A stretch of 64,000 bases of DNA from CAVVSQ01 sp963848825 (GTDB lineage Bacteria; Planctomycetota; Planctomycetia; Gemmatales; Gemmataceae). The stretch's first letter is position 1, and the number at the start of each line of letters is the position of its first letter. Where the stretch lies: the NCBI GenBank assembly GCA_963848825.1, contig CAWKFA010000015.1:1364001-1428000 (forward strand). The letters are read 5' to 3'. Below are positions 28,963 to 39,800 of this stretch, one piece after another. The translations under genes were made by a program, and so were the position numbers. The notes below the pieces were generated by a model. The model made no database searches. It was given only the letters and a program-made list of their open reading frames with translations, and was not told where the DNA came from.

Positions 28963-31500
28963 TCACTGCCTGTCCGCCAAACGTTGCGTCAGCCGCTCCA
29001 CCGCCGTGCGCGCTTCACGCGTGAGCTGGGCCGTCGGTTCCCCTTGTGCCAGGTCGCGAAGTAACTTGACGGCTTCGGCTGTCCCCACGCATTCCAGAGC
29101 TTCCAGCGCCCGGGAGACCTGCATGCGGTCTGGGGAACTATTGCCGCTGGCGATGTCGTCGAGCAATTCTTTGGCCCGTGCCTTTACTTCGAGGCTCGGG
29201 GACTCCGCCACGAGTTTCTTGAGTAGTGGTTCGGCCGCCGTGCCTGCCTTTTGCAATTCCAGGGTCGCATGCTCGCGCTCCGCGAAAACTTCGCTATCAA
29301 GGTCGGTTACCAGCTTGGCGAGGTTTTTGACATCCATTTTCGCTGGCGCCTTGATCATCGACTTCAGGAATGGCACCGCTTTATCCGCACGGGCCGTCAG
29401 GCCCCAGATGGCGCGGTGTACCGTGACGCCATCCGTCGCGGCCAGGTCTTTCCAGAGTGCCTCCAGGGCTGGCGCCTTATCCTCCATCACCAACGCTTTT
29501 CCCGGTACGTCCCAAACCATGATCGTGCTATCGCCGACGGCCGCGGCGAGTGCTCGGCCGTCGGGTGAAAAAGCCAGGGCGTAGGCATCTCCCACGTAAT
29601 CCTCAAAGGCGCGGCGTTCGTGGCCGGTGGCGATTTCGAAGATTTTAATGCCTTGCCAACCGCCTGCGGCGAGGAGTCGTTGATCCGGGCTGACCGCTAC
29701 ACGCAGGTAGCCCTTCAAACCGGACAAGGTGCGGGTCTTTTCACCTCGATCAAGGTCCCATATTTCCGCGTGGTTGCTGTTGTCGCCGCAAAAAAGCAGA
29801 TGACCATCTGCCGAGATGTCCATGGAATGGTATTTCGCGCCGGCGATCGGCAGGTCGTGGATCAGTTTATCGGCGGCGACGTCCCACAGCCGACTTTGTT
29901 TCTCGCCGCCAAGGAATACCCGGCCATTGGGCGCGGCGAGGACGAACTTGGTGCCGTCCGGGTCTTCGGGAAGTTGCTTGAATAGTTTGCGGCCGGCGAC
30001 ATCCCAGAGGCCGACTGCCTTGCCATCCGTCGTGAGCAGGTGCTTGCCTGTGGGATCAAAGGCCGCGGCGAGTACAGGACCATGGATCTTCTCCAGTTGA
30101 CCCTGTTTTTGGCCCGTCTTGATGTCGAACAGGGCGATTTCGCCCGTCGGCGCGCCGAAGGCGAGGAGATCGTTCGCGCGGTTGAAGGCGAAGCCTCGTT
30201 GTGTTCCCTGGATGATAAGTCCTTCCCAGGGTAGCAGGCGCTCTTGCTTGCCACTTTGCCAGTCCCACCAGCGAACGGTTTCGTCCCGGCTCAGGGATAG
30301 GATGCGCGTGCCTCCTGCGGCGAAGGCCAGGCCCTGAACTATATCCGCATGGCCGCTCTGGGGAAAGCGTTCCTTGCCCGTGGCCACGTCCCACAGCGCG
30401 ATCGTACCTGCTCCGGGGCTGCCAAAGCCGCCTGAAGCCAGGGTCTTGCCATCCGGCGAAAAACAAACGCTGTTGACGACCTTTTGATCCCCTTTCAATA
30501 TTCCAGTTTTCTTGCCGGTTGTGAGGTCCCACAGGTGGATGCCATTGCTGGCGCAGGCCAGGGTCTTGGCGCCAGGCGCGAACGCCACGGACAGGACCGT
30601 GTCGGGATGGCCGGTGAAAACGACTTTATCCTTGGTGCCGGCCAGGTCGCCGACGTGGACCGTTTTGTCACGGCTACCCCAGGCGAGGGTTTTGCCATCG
30701 TCGGAGAACGCCAGTGCTTCAATCTCGGCTGGTGCCGTCGTCCAGTCGCTGGCTACGCGGCTGCCGGCGGTCTCGACCCACAGCCTGATGACACGATCGT
30801 CGCCGCCCGCCACGATGGTTTTGCCGTCGGGGCTGTAGGCCACGCCGCGTACCGGGCTGCCACCGCCTGCCATGCTGGTGCTTTCCTGTCCTGATTTGGT
30901 GTCCCATTCATGAACCGTCCCATCGGCGCTTCCCGAGAGCAAACGCTCTCCCTTGGGATCGAAGGCCAGTGCCGTAACGCCCTTTTTGTGCCCCTCGATG
31001 GTAAGCACGATCATCCCCGACTCGACGTCCCAGATGCGGATCGTCTTCGCGGACCAGCCTGGATTGAATTCGCCACAGGCCACACGTTTGCCGTCGGGCG
31101 AAAAGGCGACACTGAATTGCCAGCGCGCATTGTTGAAGGCCTTGCCCGGGTCGTCGGTGAAAAGCGTGCGGACATGTTTGCCGGTGGCGGCATCCCAGAG
31201 GCGTACCGTGCCATCGCCGCCTGCGGAGGCTACTAGCTGGCCCGTCGGCGAAAAGGCGATACGCCGCACCATGACATGCCGCAAGCGCGCGGAACCTAAT
31301 CGGGTCAGCGCGTCTGCCGGCAGAGGATCGCCCTGGAAATCGACACGCGAGCTTGGTGGACGCCCAGGAACTGGCTGAGCGCTGGGAGCTCGCGGGGCGG
31401 GTCTGTCGAATTTCTTTGGCTCCTGCTGCGCAAAGGTCATGCCGCCAAGCAGACCGGAAGCCAACATAGACAACGCGCAACAGCGGCTGATGAACATCAT
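28963..31500 (-). CDS. Secreted WD40-repeat protein with C-terminal HEAT-like module
   Basis: About 845 residues from ATG 31500 (GGAG 8 nt upstream; an ATG at 31569 would put 23 residues before the signal peptide). Signal peptide: MMFISRCCALSMLASGLLGG. From about residue 60 to 680 there are roughly twelve WD-type blades with the planctomycete style SPDGKTLASGG / LWDVATGK, enough for one or two propellers. The last 170 residues form a helical module (LDSEVFAEREHATLELQKAG, LEVKARAKELLDD), a HEAT-like unit found in many planctomycete WD40 proteins. Probably a periplasmic protein-protein scaffold. No catalytic domain is visible. Its ATG faces the 3' end of the YTV gene. Confidence 0.88.
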   Translation of the reverse strand: MMFISRCCALSMLASGLLGGMTFAQQEPKKFDRPAPRAPSAQPVPGRPPSSRVDFQGDPLPADALTRLGSARLRHVMVRRIAFSPTGQLVASAGGDGTVRLWDAATGKHVRTLFTDDPGKAFNNARWQFSVAFSPDGKRVACGEFNPGWSAKTIRIWDVESGMIVLTIEGHKKGVTALAFDPKGERLLSGSADGTVHEWDTKSGQESTSMAGGGSPVRGVAYSPDGKTIVAGGDDRVIRLWVETAGSRVASDWTTAPAEIEALAFSDDGKTLAWGSRDKTVHVGDLAGTKDKVVFTGHPDTVLSVAFAPGAKTLACASNGIHLWDLTTGKKTGILKGDQKVVNSVCFSPDGKTLASGGFGSPGAGTIALWDVATGKERFPQSGHADIVQGLAFAAGGTRILSLSRDETVRWWDWQSGKQERLLPWEGLIIQGTQRGFAFNRANDLLAFGAPTGEIALFDIKTGQKQGQLEKIHGPVLAAAFDPTGKHLLTTDGKAVGLWDVAGRKLFKQLPEDPDGTKFVLAAPNGRVFLGGEKQSRLWDVAADKLIHDLPIAGAKYHSMDISADGHLLFCGDNSNHAEIWDLDRGEKTRTLSGLKGYLRVAVSPDQRLLAAGGWQGIKIFEIATGHERRAFEDYVGDAYALAFSPDGRALAAAVGDSTIMVWDVPGKALVMEDKAPALEALWKDLAATDGVTVHRAIWGLTARADKAVPFLKSMIKAPAKMDVKNLAKLVTDLDSEVFAEREHATLELQKAGTAAEPLLKKLVAESPSLEVKARAKELLDDIASGNSSPDRMQVSRALEALECVGTAEAVKLLRDLAQGEPTAQLTREARTAVERLTQRLADRQ

Positions 31501-31597
31501 GCTCGGATCTCCGGCACAGCGAATCCTGGACTTTTGCCCCATGGTAGTCGTGAACTCGGAGTAGGGCAAGGAATTTGAAGTGGATGGATGGGAGGTT

Positions 31598-31617
31598 GTG
31601 TGGGCTCAAGCCCACAC
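31598..31617. repeat. 9-bp hairpin, possible minus-strand structure
   Basis: GTGTGGGCT (31598-31606) pairs with AGCCCACAC (31609-31617) around a two-base loop. It lies between the YTV gene terminator and the WD40 start on the minus strand. Without a T tract it is more likely a leader structure of the WD40 transcript or an intergenic repeat. Confidence 0.45.
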
Positions 31618-31643
31618 CATGACACTTTAGAAAGGTTGGAGCC

Positions 31644-31697
31644 AAAAAAACACTGCAAGCCAGAACTTGGAGGGGCGCCTCCGAGCCTGGCTTGCAG
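31644..31697 (-). terminator. Rho-independent terminator of the YTV gene
   Basis: On the minus strand an 11-bp stem (31687-31697 with 31653-31663; CTGCAAGCCAG and its inverse) encloses a second small GGAGGCGCCCCTCC hairpin. It is followed by TGTTTTTTT (31644-31652 complement). It begins 54 bases after the YTV stop. Confidence 0.85.
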
Positions 31698-31750
31698 CGC
31701 GTTAGGTCCGGACCGGGGAGAGGTCAAGCAGCCCCAGTCCGGCGGGGCCA

Positions 31751-33764
31751 CTAGTTCTTTGGCAGGGCCATGGGGGCGGTGGTGCCGGCGGGAACGGGAG
31801 CTACCGCGGCGGGTGCACAGCTATCGGTACCGCAGCTGCTACCGCACGAACCACAGCAAGAGCTGGTCGGTTCGCAGCAGAAGCGATTGCGGAACAGGCG
31901 TTGCAAGAGGCCTTCCTTCTTGCAGACGTCGCAACCGGTCGAGCAAGTCGAGCAGGTCGAGCAGCTGGTGCCGCTATCGCAGCTCGAGCAGGTGTTGCAG
32001 GTCATGTTGTTGAAGCAGCGTTCTTTGCAGGGGCTGACGCGAGCCTTGCAGGTTTCGCAGGCATTGCAAGCCGGCTGGCAAGCGGGCACGCAAACCGGGA
32101 CCTTGCGGCAGACCTTGACGCAAACGTCTTCAGCAACACAAACCGGGACCTTTTTGCAAACCGTGTAGGGAACGGTTTCGCAAACGGTGTACGGAACTTT
32201 GCAGCGGACCGTGTAGGGTTGCGTTTCGCAAACCGTGTACGGGACCTTCTTGCAAACCGTGTACTTCTCGATTTCGCAGACGGTTTTGGTGACCTTCTTG
32301 GTCATCTGCACGGGCACCATCTTGCAAACCTGGTAGGGTACGTTCTTCACGCAGGTTTCCACCACGTTTTCGCAAACGGTGTACTGCACCTTCTTGACCC
32401 GGTTTTCCTGAACGTTCTTGACGGTCGTGTAGGTATGGTTCACCTTGACCTGGGCATTCCTTGAAGGAGCGGCCCGGGCCTTCGGTGTCATGGCCAACAC
32501 CCTGTTCGTCAACATAGGCGCCCGTCAAGCAACGGGTCACCGTGTAGGGGACCTGCTTCTTGACTACTTCCGTCACCATCTTCTGCACCGTGTAGGGGCA
32601 TTGACGGGTGGCGACAGCGCCTTCCTTGAAGGCGAAGCCAGGGGCCTCGCATTCGCTGGTCGCGCCCTGGTCGTTGACGTAAGCACCGCGAAGCTGACGG
32701 CTGACCGTATAGGGAACCTGTTTGCGGACGACTTCGGACACCTTCTTGGTCACCGTGAAGGGAACTTTTTCGACAACGTTTTCGTACACGGTGGTCGTGC
32801 AGGGCACCATTTCATTGACGGTGCGGGTCTTCCAGACCTTGCGGGTGCAAATCTGGTCCGGTTCCTTGCAGGTCGAACGCACACGTTTGACGGAGTGCTC
32901 GTTCTTGCAGCTGCAGGGGTCGAAGCAGCAATCGCAGCATTCGGTCCAGACGGTGTACGTCTTGCCGGGCTTGCAATAGCTTTCCTCGCAGCAATACTTT
33001 TCGTGCTTGGTCACGCACTTGGTCGTGCAGACCTGCTTGCAAACCTTCTTGCAAACGTCCTTGTAGCACGTTTCGCAAACGTCGCGGCAAACGTTGGAGC
33101 ATACTTCCTTCGTGTGGCACTCCTGCACGCATTTGCTGACCTGCGAGCAGACGCTCTTGTAGTGCGTTTCGCATACCGGACGGCAAATCGTCTGGCAGCA
33201 TTCCTTGACATGTTGCTCGCACACCTGGCGCTGAACCTGGTGGCAGGCAACCTGGCAATGTTGTTCGTAGACCGGACGGCAAACGACTTCGCAAACGTCC
33301 TTCTCGCAAACCTTGGCTACCTTACGGCAGACCTTGTATTCGCAAGGCTTGACGTGGGTCTCCATGACCTGCTTGTAGCAAGTAAAGGGGACCTCTTCAA
33401 GCACGCAGCGCTGGACGGGCCGGGTGCATTCCTGCACGACGTCCTTGAAACACTGCTTCTGCACCTGGCGATAGGCCGTCTTGCATTCTTCCTTGTAGCA
33501 GGTCTTCGTGACCTGCTTATTCACGGTCTCTTGCACGGTTTTGTACGTGGTGTGCCACCGCTTCTCCGTTACGGTGTCATACACCAACTTGTAAACGACC
33601 TTGTTCTGCTCCTGGTTGGCCGAAAAGCAACATTGCGCGTCGCATGCGGGTGTTTGAATCGCCGAAAACCCACAGGCACCGCAATACGACGCTGAAGCCG
33701 ATCCGGTCGCCGCTAACAGGCTGACCAGGGCGACGACGAGCGGCGCTCCCATGCGGATCCTCAT
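31751..33764 (-). CDS. Cysteine-rich YTV-repeat protein, one frame break
   Basis: About 670 residues. Signal peptide (LVVALVSLLAATGSASA) and then dozens of short repeats of two kinds: Cys-rich units such as VCRDVCETCYKDVCKKVC, and YTV units such as KVPYTVCETVPYTVCKKV, the hallmark of the planctomycete YTV family. The frame shifts near 32465, where the preceding frame reads GRSFKEC and the next AQVKVNHTYTTVKNV. Removing one C from CCC joins them. The C-terminus has CSSCDSGTSCSTCSTCSTG and an Ala/Pro tail. Cysteine content is extreme and should give dense disulfides or metal binding; members are considered cell-wall or surface proteins. GGAGG precedes ATG 33764. Confidence 0.9.
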
Positions 33765-34021
33765 GATAAATGCCTCCTGATTGGCCCATAAAGGAATGGG
33801 GCTAAGCCTGACCCCGTTTGACCCAACTATTGAGATTGCGTCTTTGACCTCCGGTCGCGGAACAACCTCAACCCGTTCACCTTCCTATATCGGTTGGAGT
33901 TTTGCATCTCGATGACCATCAAGGCGTCTTGTGAGGATTACCCGGCCCCTAGCTTTAAGGGTGGAAACTGTTGTGACGGGGGTAGTGGTCCGGGAAGCTG
34001 GTGGAAATGGAGAAAGGCCTG
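33765..34021. other. Upstream region of the YTV gene
   Basis: About 257 bases between the YTV start and the minus-strand terminator at 34022, containing no gene I recognise. It must contain the YTV promoter; no clear -35/-10 pair was found by eye. Confidence 0.35.
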
Positions 34022-34059
34022 GACAATAAAATAACCGGCGATCAGGGGTGATCGCCGGT
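34022..34059 (-). terminator. Rho-independent terminator of the 65-aa gene
   Basis: On the minus strand an 11-bp perfect stem (34049-34059 with 34034-34044; ACCGGCGATCA and its inverse) with a four-base loop is followed by TATTTTATTG. It lies about 118 bases after the stop of the gene at 34177. Confidence 0.75.
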
Positions 34060-34176
34060 GGCGGGGGAAGCCGGGGGATTTGGGAATGCTCTTGGCCTGG
34101 TTGAAAAAGGGCCCTGACCGCAAAAGTGGGCAAACCCCCCATAATGCAGGGGCTTGCCCTCCTCGGGAAAAGCTGC

Positions 34177-34374
34177 CTAGCCCACCTCGGCAAGCTGGCC
34201 GCGGCGGCGCAATGCTTCGCACAGGCGTCGGCAACAATCAAGGTCACGGAGCATGGAGTCGGTCAGCATCTTCAAGGCGCAGCCTTCTTTGGCCCACTCC
34301 AGTTGCTCGCGGCTATCCGACAAATGATCGATGGTATCCTTCAGCCACATCAAATTGTTGTCTTGCTTGCTCAT
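34177..34374 (-). CDS. Small conserved-looking protein, 65 aa
   Basis: No family recognised. The sequence is helical and charged (WLKDTIDHLSDSREQLEWAK, LRDLDCCRRLCEALRRR) with three cysteines in CCRRLC and GCALK. It is probably a soluble helical hairpin. A GGGGTG site precedes the ATG at good spacing and a terminator follows at 34022-34059, which supports a real, self-contained gene despite its size. Confidence 0.5.
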   Translation of the reverse strand: MSKQDNNLMWLKDTIDHLSDSREQLEWAKEGCALKMLTDSMLRDLDCCRRLCEALRRRGQLAEVG

Positions 34375-34759
34375 GTTTCACCCCTTATTTAATGGCCCGG
34401 ATCATCTGGTAAGTTTGGCGGGACCACCGCGAGTTTACGCGCCTCGGCTCCGGTGTCCACATGGTTGGAAGTAAAAGCAAGAGCCGTGCCGGCGCACGAG
34501 GCCCGGCGCCGATTGGGCATCAACTCCTGGCAATGCAAGGGCTTGCGGAACCGGCAGCTTTCGGGAGGCAGACGGCAAAGCTTGCCGCATTGAAAATGTT
34601 GCCAAACAATCAAGCCTGAAATTGTAAAAGAAGCTTGACAGTGCTACGTAAACCTGCGACGGATGGATAAGGGGATTCGACGGCAGTGTTTCCAAATTAG
34701 CGTGTTCGAGTTCAGCATTCTGCCCCTATCTCGGACGCGTGCGCGGGGGTTATGCGGCC
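34375..34759. other. Intergenic region, no gene recognised
   Basis: About 385 bases between two divergent small genes. Short open frames exist on the minus strand, but none has a ribosome-binding site or a family-like sequence. A TTGACA at 34635-34640 is a possible -35 box without a matching -10. Confidence 0.35.
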
Positions 34760-35062
34760 ATGTTGCACTTCACTTGTGATCATTGTGGCAAGGCACTGGC
34801 GTCCGGTGAGGACCAGCGTTACGTGGTCAAGATCGAGGCGTTTAGCGCCGAAGAGATGGCCGACGTCACGGAAGCCGACCTGGAAGAAGACCACATGCAG
34901 GCGGTGAGCGAGTTATTGCGAAACCTGGAGGAAACGGACAGCGCGGTAGAGGAGCCCAACAAGCACTTCCGCTATGATCTTTGCCAGGGTTGCCACCAAC
35001 GCTTCGTACGGGACCCACTCGGCAAGGAAAACAACCAAAAATTGTTTTTCAGCAAGAATTAG
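34760..35062 (+). CDS. Small zinc-binding-type protein, 100 aa
   Basis: Starts MLHFTCDHCGKAL, with a CxxC knuckle near the N-terminus. A second cysteine pair follows near the C-terminus (LCQGCHQRF), so four cysteines could hold one zinc. Between them is an acidic helical region (EEMADVTEADLEEDHM). I prefer ATG 34760; an in-frame GTG at 34739 would add seven residues. The family is not one I can name; it looks like a short planctomycete protein with a split zinc ribbon. It is convergent with the glycosyltransferase gene ending at 35077. Confidence 0.6.
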   Translation: MLHFTCDHCGKALASGEDQRYVVKIEAFSAEEMADVTEADLEEDHMQAVSELLRNLEETDSAVEEPNKHFRYDLCQGCHQRFVRDPLGKENNQKLFFSKN

Positions 35063-35076
35063 TGGTCGAAAACGAA

Positions 35077-36696
35077 TCAGTCGAGTGCCGTCCGCTGGAT
35101 GACGCCAACGCGTAGGCGCGGTCCCTGAATTCCGCGCGGCACGAACTCCAGGCTGGCGGGCAAGGTTTGCAGCATTTCCAAAGATGCCTGATCATTCCTG
35201 ACGAACAACAGGGTCGGCGTCGCCAGCGCCTGAGAAAGTAATCGCCAGCGATCCTCTGGACCAAAGCCCAACACTTCCCGGCCCAAATAGAAACTGACCG
35301 AATCCCAGCGCCGCGGATAGCAAGCCACCGTCAGGTTGCCGCCCAGGTCCCCTTGCGGCACACCGTACTCGCGAGCCCGAACTTGCGGTGATATTCCGGC
35401 AACAAGAACAAGCCTGCCAGGAGGAGCAGGCCAGCCGTCACGGCGGTACCGAGCGCCAGCGCACGCGGGCTCGATATTTCCAGGGCGAGACGCACGCGAG
35501 AAAAGTTCCAAGAACCAGAGCCAGGGCCGGCAGCGCCGGCAGGATGTAAGCGGTGCGTTTGCAACCCGACAGGGAAAAGAAGGTTACGCTCCAGACCAAC
35601 GCGACGAGGAAGAAACCAAGGCCGGCCGGCCGGCGGCGTGCCCAGCGCGGAGGTGCGGAGCAGGTAGGGCACGAGCGGCAGCAGCAGCAACGCCCAGGGC
35701 AGGGTACCCACGATCAGGCCTGGCAGATAGAACCAGGCTGGCTTTTCATGGTCGAAGGGTGCCAGAAAGCGAACGATATTGTGCAACCAAAAAAAGGTCC
35801 CCGTGGCGTCGGGCGCGGACCAGGAGATCGCCACAAACCATGGCCCGGCCACCAGCAACACAATGCCGCCATAGGCTACCCACCACTTCAGGGTGACGCG
35901 GCGGCAGCGTGCATCCAGGAAGGACCATATCAGCAAAGGGCCGAGTATCAATAGAGCCGCCACGGGCCCCTTGGTCAGAACGCCCAGCCCGCAACAAAGT
36001 GCCGACAACGAGAAGAGGATTTGTGCTTGGGGAGCACGGCGGTCCGACAACTCCGCGCGTGGGTCTCTCGGCCCGGTGGCGCTCGAGAGCGCAGTGCGCA
36101 GACGCCAGGCCGCCGAGTACCCACAGACACAGAAGGCTGTCCATGCCTACCATGCCCGCCAGGTACAAGTACTTCGCGGACAGGCAGAGAATCAGCCCAC
36201 TCAGAAAAGCGGCGCGCGGCCCGACCGTTTGCCGTGCCCAGGCATACGTCACGAGAACGACCAACAGGCCCGCGAGCGCCGGCACCAGGCGAGCCGCCCA
36301 GTCGTGGACGCCGAAGATTTCGTAGCAAACGATGATCGCCCAGTAAAGCAGCGGCGGCTTTTGCAGATAATCTTCACCGTGGAGCACCGGCGTCAGCCAA
36401 CGGCCTTCCGCCAACATCTGCCGCGGGATTTCCGCATAGCGCGCTTCTTCAGGCTCCAATAACGGACATCCAAGTCGGGTGCCAAAGAAGAGCGCGGCGA
36501 GCAGCATCAAGAGGAGGGGTGGCCAGGCCGACTGCAGCAAGCGATTCCTGGATTTAGCCTTCCAGACGCCGGCAAAAAGCTGGTCGGACCACCAGCTGGA
36601 TAAGCTGCGCCGGCGTGCGCTGCTGTGAGAAACTGGGAAACATTCACCGTCCACGGCATTTGTCCTCGCGCGAATTCGACGGCAGGACCATCGCAA
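35077..36696 (-). CDS. GT39/ArnT-like membrane glycosyltransferase, four frame breaks
   Basis: About 540 residues in the reconstruction. The N-terminal part shows the ArnT/PMT hallmark: PLLEPEEARYAEIPRQMLAE with the acidic catalytic pair, then VLHGEDYLQKPPLLYW. It continues with many membrane helices (LVPALAGLLVVLVTYAWARQ, GLILCLSAKYLYLAG). After a break near 36060: LTKGPVAALLILGPLLIWSF and LHNIVRFLAPFDHEKPAWFY. Near 35640 the frame changes to GLGFFLVALVWSVTFFSLSG, then near 35500 and 35380 changes again, ending LEFVPRGIQGPRLRVGVIQ before 35077. The enzyme would move a sugar from a polyprenyl-phosphate donor to lipid or protein outside the membrane. The start is uncertain; ATG 36696 is the first in frame. 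Confidence 0.78.
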
Positions 36697-36846
36697 AGGG
36701 ATTCGCCGGGGTCAAGAGGAGGAAAGCCGTGCAATGTCGCTGTTCGGTGGCGCAGCCCAGGAAGATTTATTTTTTCGCGTGACATTTCTGAGAGGCCCGG
36801 CCCTAATACTCTAGACAACCCGATTCCCTGACTCCCACGGCTTACC

Positions 36847-39800
36847 ATGTCCGACCCTGATCAGACGTCAGACCATATCGACCGGCGAACGTCTGCCGAA
36901 GCCACCGGCGAGTTCGTGCCGTCGGGATCAGCTGCCGAGCTGCTGCGCGTGCTCGACCAATATCTGGCCGACTTGCAGGCTGGCCGAGCACCGGAAAAGG
37001 CCAAGCTGCTTGCCGATCATCCCGAACTGGCCTACCAACTTGAGCAATGTCTCTCCGGCATCGAATTCGTCCATAAGGCCACGAAACCCGCGGGCGAAAC
37101 GCCGGCGCAACTCGGTGATTTCCGAATTGTTGGCGAGGTGGGTCGCGGCGGCATGGGGGTCGTCTATGAAGCGGAGCAGATCTCGCTCAAACGCAAGGTC
37201 GCCCTCAAAGTGCTGCGTTTTGGCACCGTGGCCGATGCCGATGTCATGAAGCGTTTCCAGCGTGAGGCCGAAACCGTTGCTCACCTGCACCATACCAACA
37301 TCGTGCCGATTCACGCCGTCGGCTGCGAACAGGGTGTTCATTACTACGCCATGCAGTTTATCGAGGGCAAAAGCCTGGCCGAGGTGCTGACGCAAAGCGG
37401 CGCCGAAGGGAAAAATGCCAAGACGGCCAAGCACTTTCGCGAAGTCGCCGGTTGGGCGCTGCAAGCCTCGGAAGCCCTGGCGCACGCCCATCAGCGGGGC
37501 GTCATCCATCGGGACATCAAGCCTTCGAACCTGATCCTGGATCCGGAAGGGACCGTGTGGCTCACGGACTTCGGCCTGGCCAAGCGCGCCGATGAAGTGA
37601 CCATGACCGCGGCTGGCGTCCTGATGGGCACGCCGCGCTACATGAGCCCCGAGCAAGCTGCCTCCGCCCTGGTGCCGATTGACCATCGCACCGACATTTA
37701 TAGCCTGGGAGCCACGCTTTATGAGCTCGCCACCGGGAGGCCCGTCTTCGACGCCCAGACGCCGCAGGGCGTTATCACGCAGATTCTAACCACCGAGCCG
37801 CGCTCGCCCCGGCTGATTCAGGGACAATTGCCGCGCAACCTGGAAACGATCATTCTCAAATGCCTTCACAAGGAGCCGGCCAAACGCTATCCCCAGGCCC
37901 GTGATCTGGCCGACGATTTGCGTAGTTATCTTGAGAACCGGCCCATCAAGGCGCGGCGGGTAAGCCTTGTGGAAAGAACGCTACGCTGGGCCAAAAAGAA
38001 ACGCGCCAGCGCCATCGTGGCCGGCGTCGCGGCGGCAGCGGCCGCGATCTTGCTTGGCGCGGGCTATTTTGGCTGGAGCATTTACCAGACGTCGCTCCTG
38101 AGCCACCTGGTCCTCACCACCGAAGGCCCGGGGCTCGTCGCCGAGTTGTTAGATGAACACGACGAACTGGTTCTGCCCAGTTTCCCGGTGCCTACTCCCA
38201 GGCCCGTCGCCGTGCGCACGGCTCCTACCGCCTGCGCCTGGCCGCCTCAGGACAATTGAGCGAAACCTGGAACGTCGACCTTGAACGCGGCACCAGGCAT
38301 GAGGTTCCCGTGAAGATGCTCGACCGGCTCTTGGGCCCGCCGCTCGAGTTTCGTGGTTCCGATGCACCGATGCTCATTGAACTCAACGGCCAAACGCACC
38401 TCGTCCACCGCACCGATGCCGGTTGGCGGCTGGTGAATGGTGCCACACTCAAGCCGGTTTGGCCCAGTGACCTCGCGAAGTTCCCCGTGAAGCCCAACGC
38501 TTCTCCTTATCCGCGCAATAATCCTTCGGGGGGCGACTGGGATGATATTTTGCAAATAAATAGCACCCAGGGTCACGGCACGGGCAATTCTCCCGGCCTG
38601 GCTCAGCCAGCAACTGACCTGGATGGCGATGGCATGGATGACCTGATACTGGCGTCACGCGTCAGCCCGTCGCTCCTGGCCCTGTCCGGCACGACGGGAA
38701 AGGTCCTGTGGTGGTACCGGGCGCCGCCGAACATGCCCGCGACCTATGACCCGAACGAGGACCCCCTGGTGCCGACAAAATCCGCGGAGCAAGCCGGCAT
38801 CATCGGGCAGCCGGTTGTCGTCAACATCGAGGGCGAGCCCACCGTCATTGCGACGTTCGTTTCCTTCAGTGCCTATTTATGGACCGAGGCGGGCAAGGAA
38901 TTTAGGATCGGCCGGACCTATTACGTCGAAGCGATCACCGCCCGGTCCGGTAAGCGCCTGTGGCGAAGCACCTTCGAGATGCCGGAGCTCGCCAACACGT
39001 ATCAACAGGAACTTATCAAGCTATTTCCAGACAAGCCTTCAATCGTCCAACTTCAGGGACGCGACACGGTCCTGCTGGCCATCAACACCAAGCTTTTCGG
39101 GTTCGACTTGAAGACCGGCAAGGAGAGCTGGCCCGCGTATGACGTTGGAGCGCGTCCCCTGCAAGCGCCGCGGGTGGTGGACTTCGCCGGCGATCCCGGC
39201 GTCCTCTTGCTTGTTCGCAAAGATGACAAGGATTACAACAGCGAACTCACTTTGCGGATGGTTGGCCTGGCTAAGCTCGCGACTCTTTGGGAGCGGTCCT
39301 TCCTGTGCCCCGCCTATACCGACCGCAATACCTGGCGAGCACCAGGAACGGAGCTGGCCTGGGTGGCCGATCTCGACGGCGCCCGTAAGCCGAAGATCAT
39401 CATTCCCATCAAGGACGATTGGAGCCGCCTCGGCCATCATTGGCTTGGCGTCGAGGCCCTCGACGGCGCCACCGGCAGCACCCTGTGGCAACGGCGCTTA
39501 TGGTCGACGGCGTCGACCTTCAGCCAGTCCGGCACCACCGGTGAATCGGTGCGCTGCCTTGTCGGTCCCGATCTGGACGGCGATGGACACGCCGAAATAT
39601 TCGTGGCGTCCATAGGCTCGCGCCTGTCTGTCGGGGACGAAGATGCCACCAGCCTTCAGGTCGATGCGCTCTCCGGCGAAAATGGCAGCGTCCTGTGGAG
39701 ACGGCGCCACAAGGTCGACAGGGAAACGAATCCCTTTCTCTGGCCAGGCAGGCTCCAGTGGTGGCAAACCGGTTTGGATGGTCGGGCCCAGCTGGTGGTG

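Noticed and set aside
32445..33695. 416-codon plus-strand open frame opposite the YTV gene
   Set aside because: Its Ala/Asn/Leu/Phe repeats are the complement of the Cys/Val/Lys codons of the YTV repeats.
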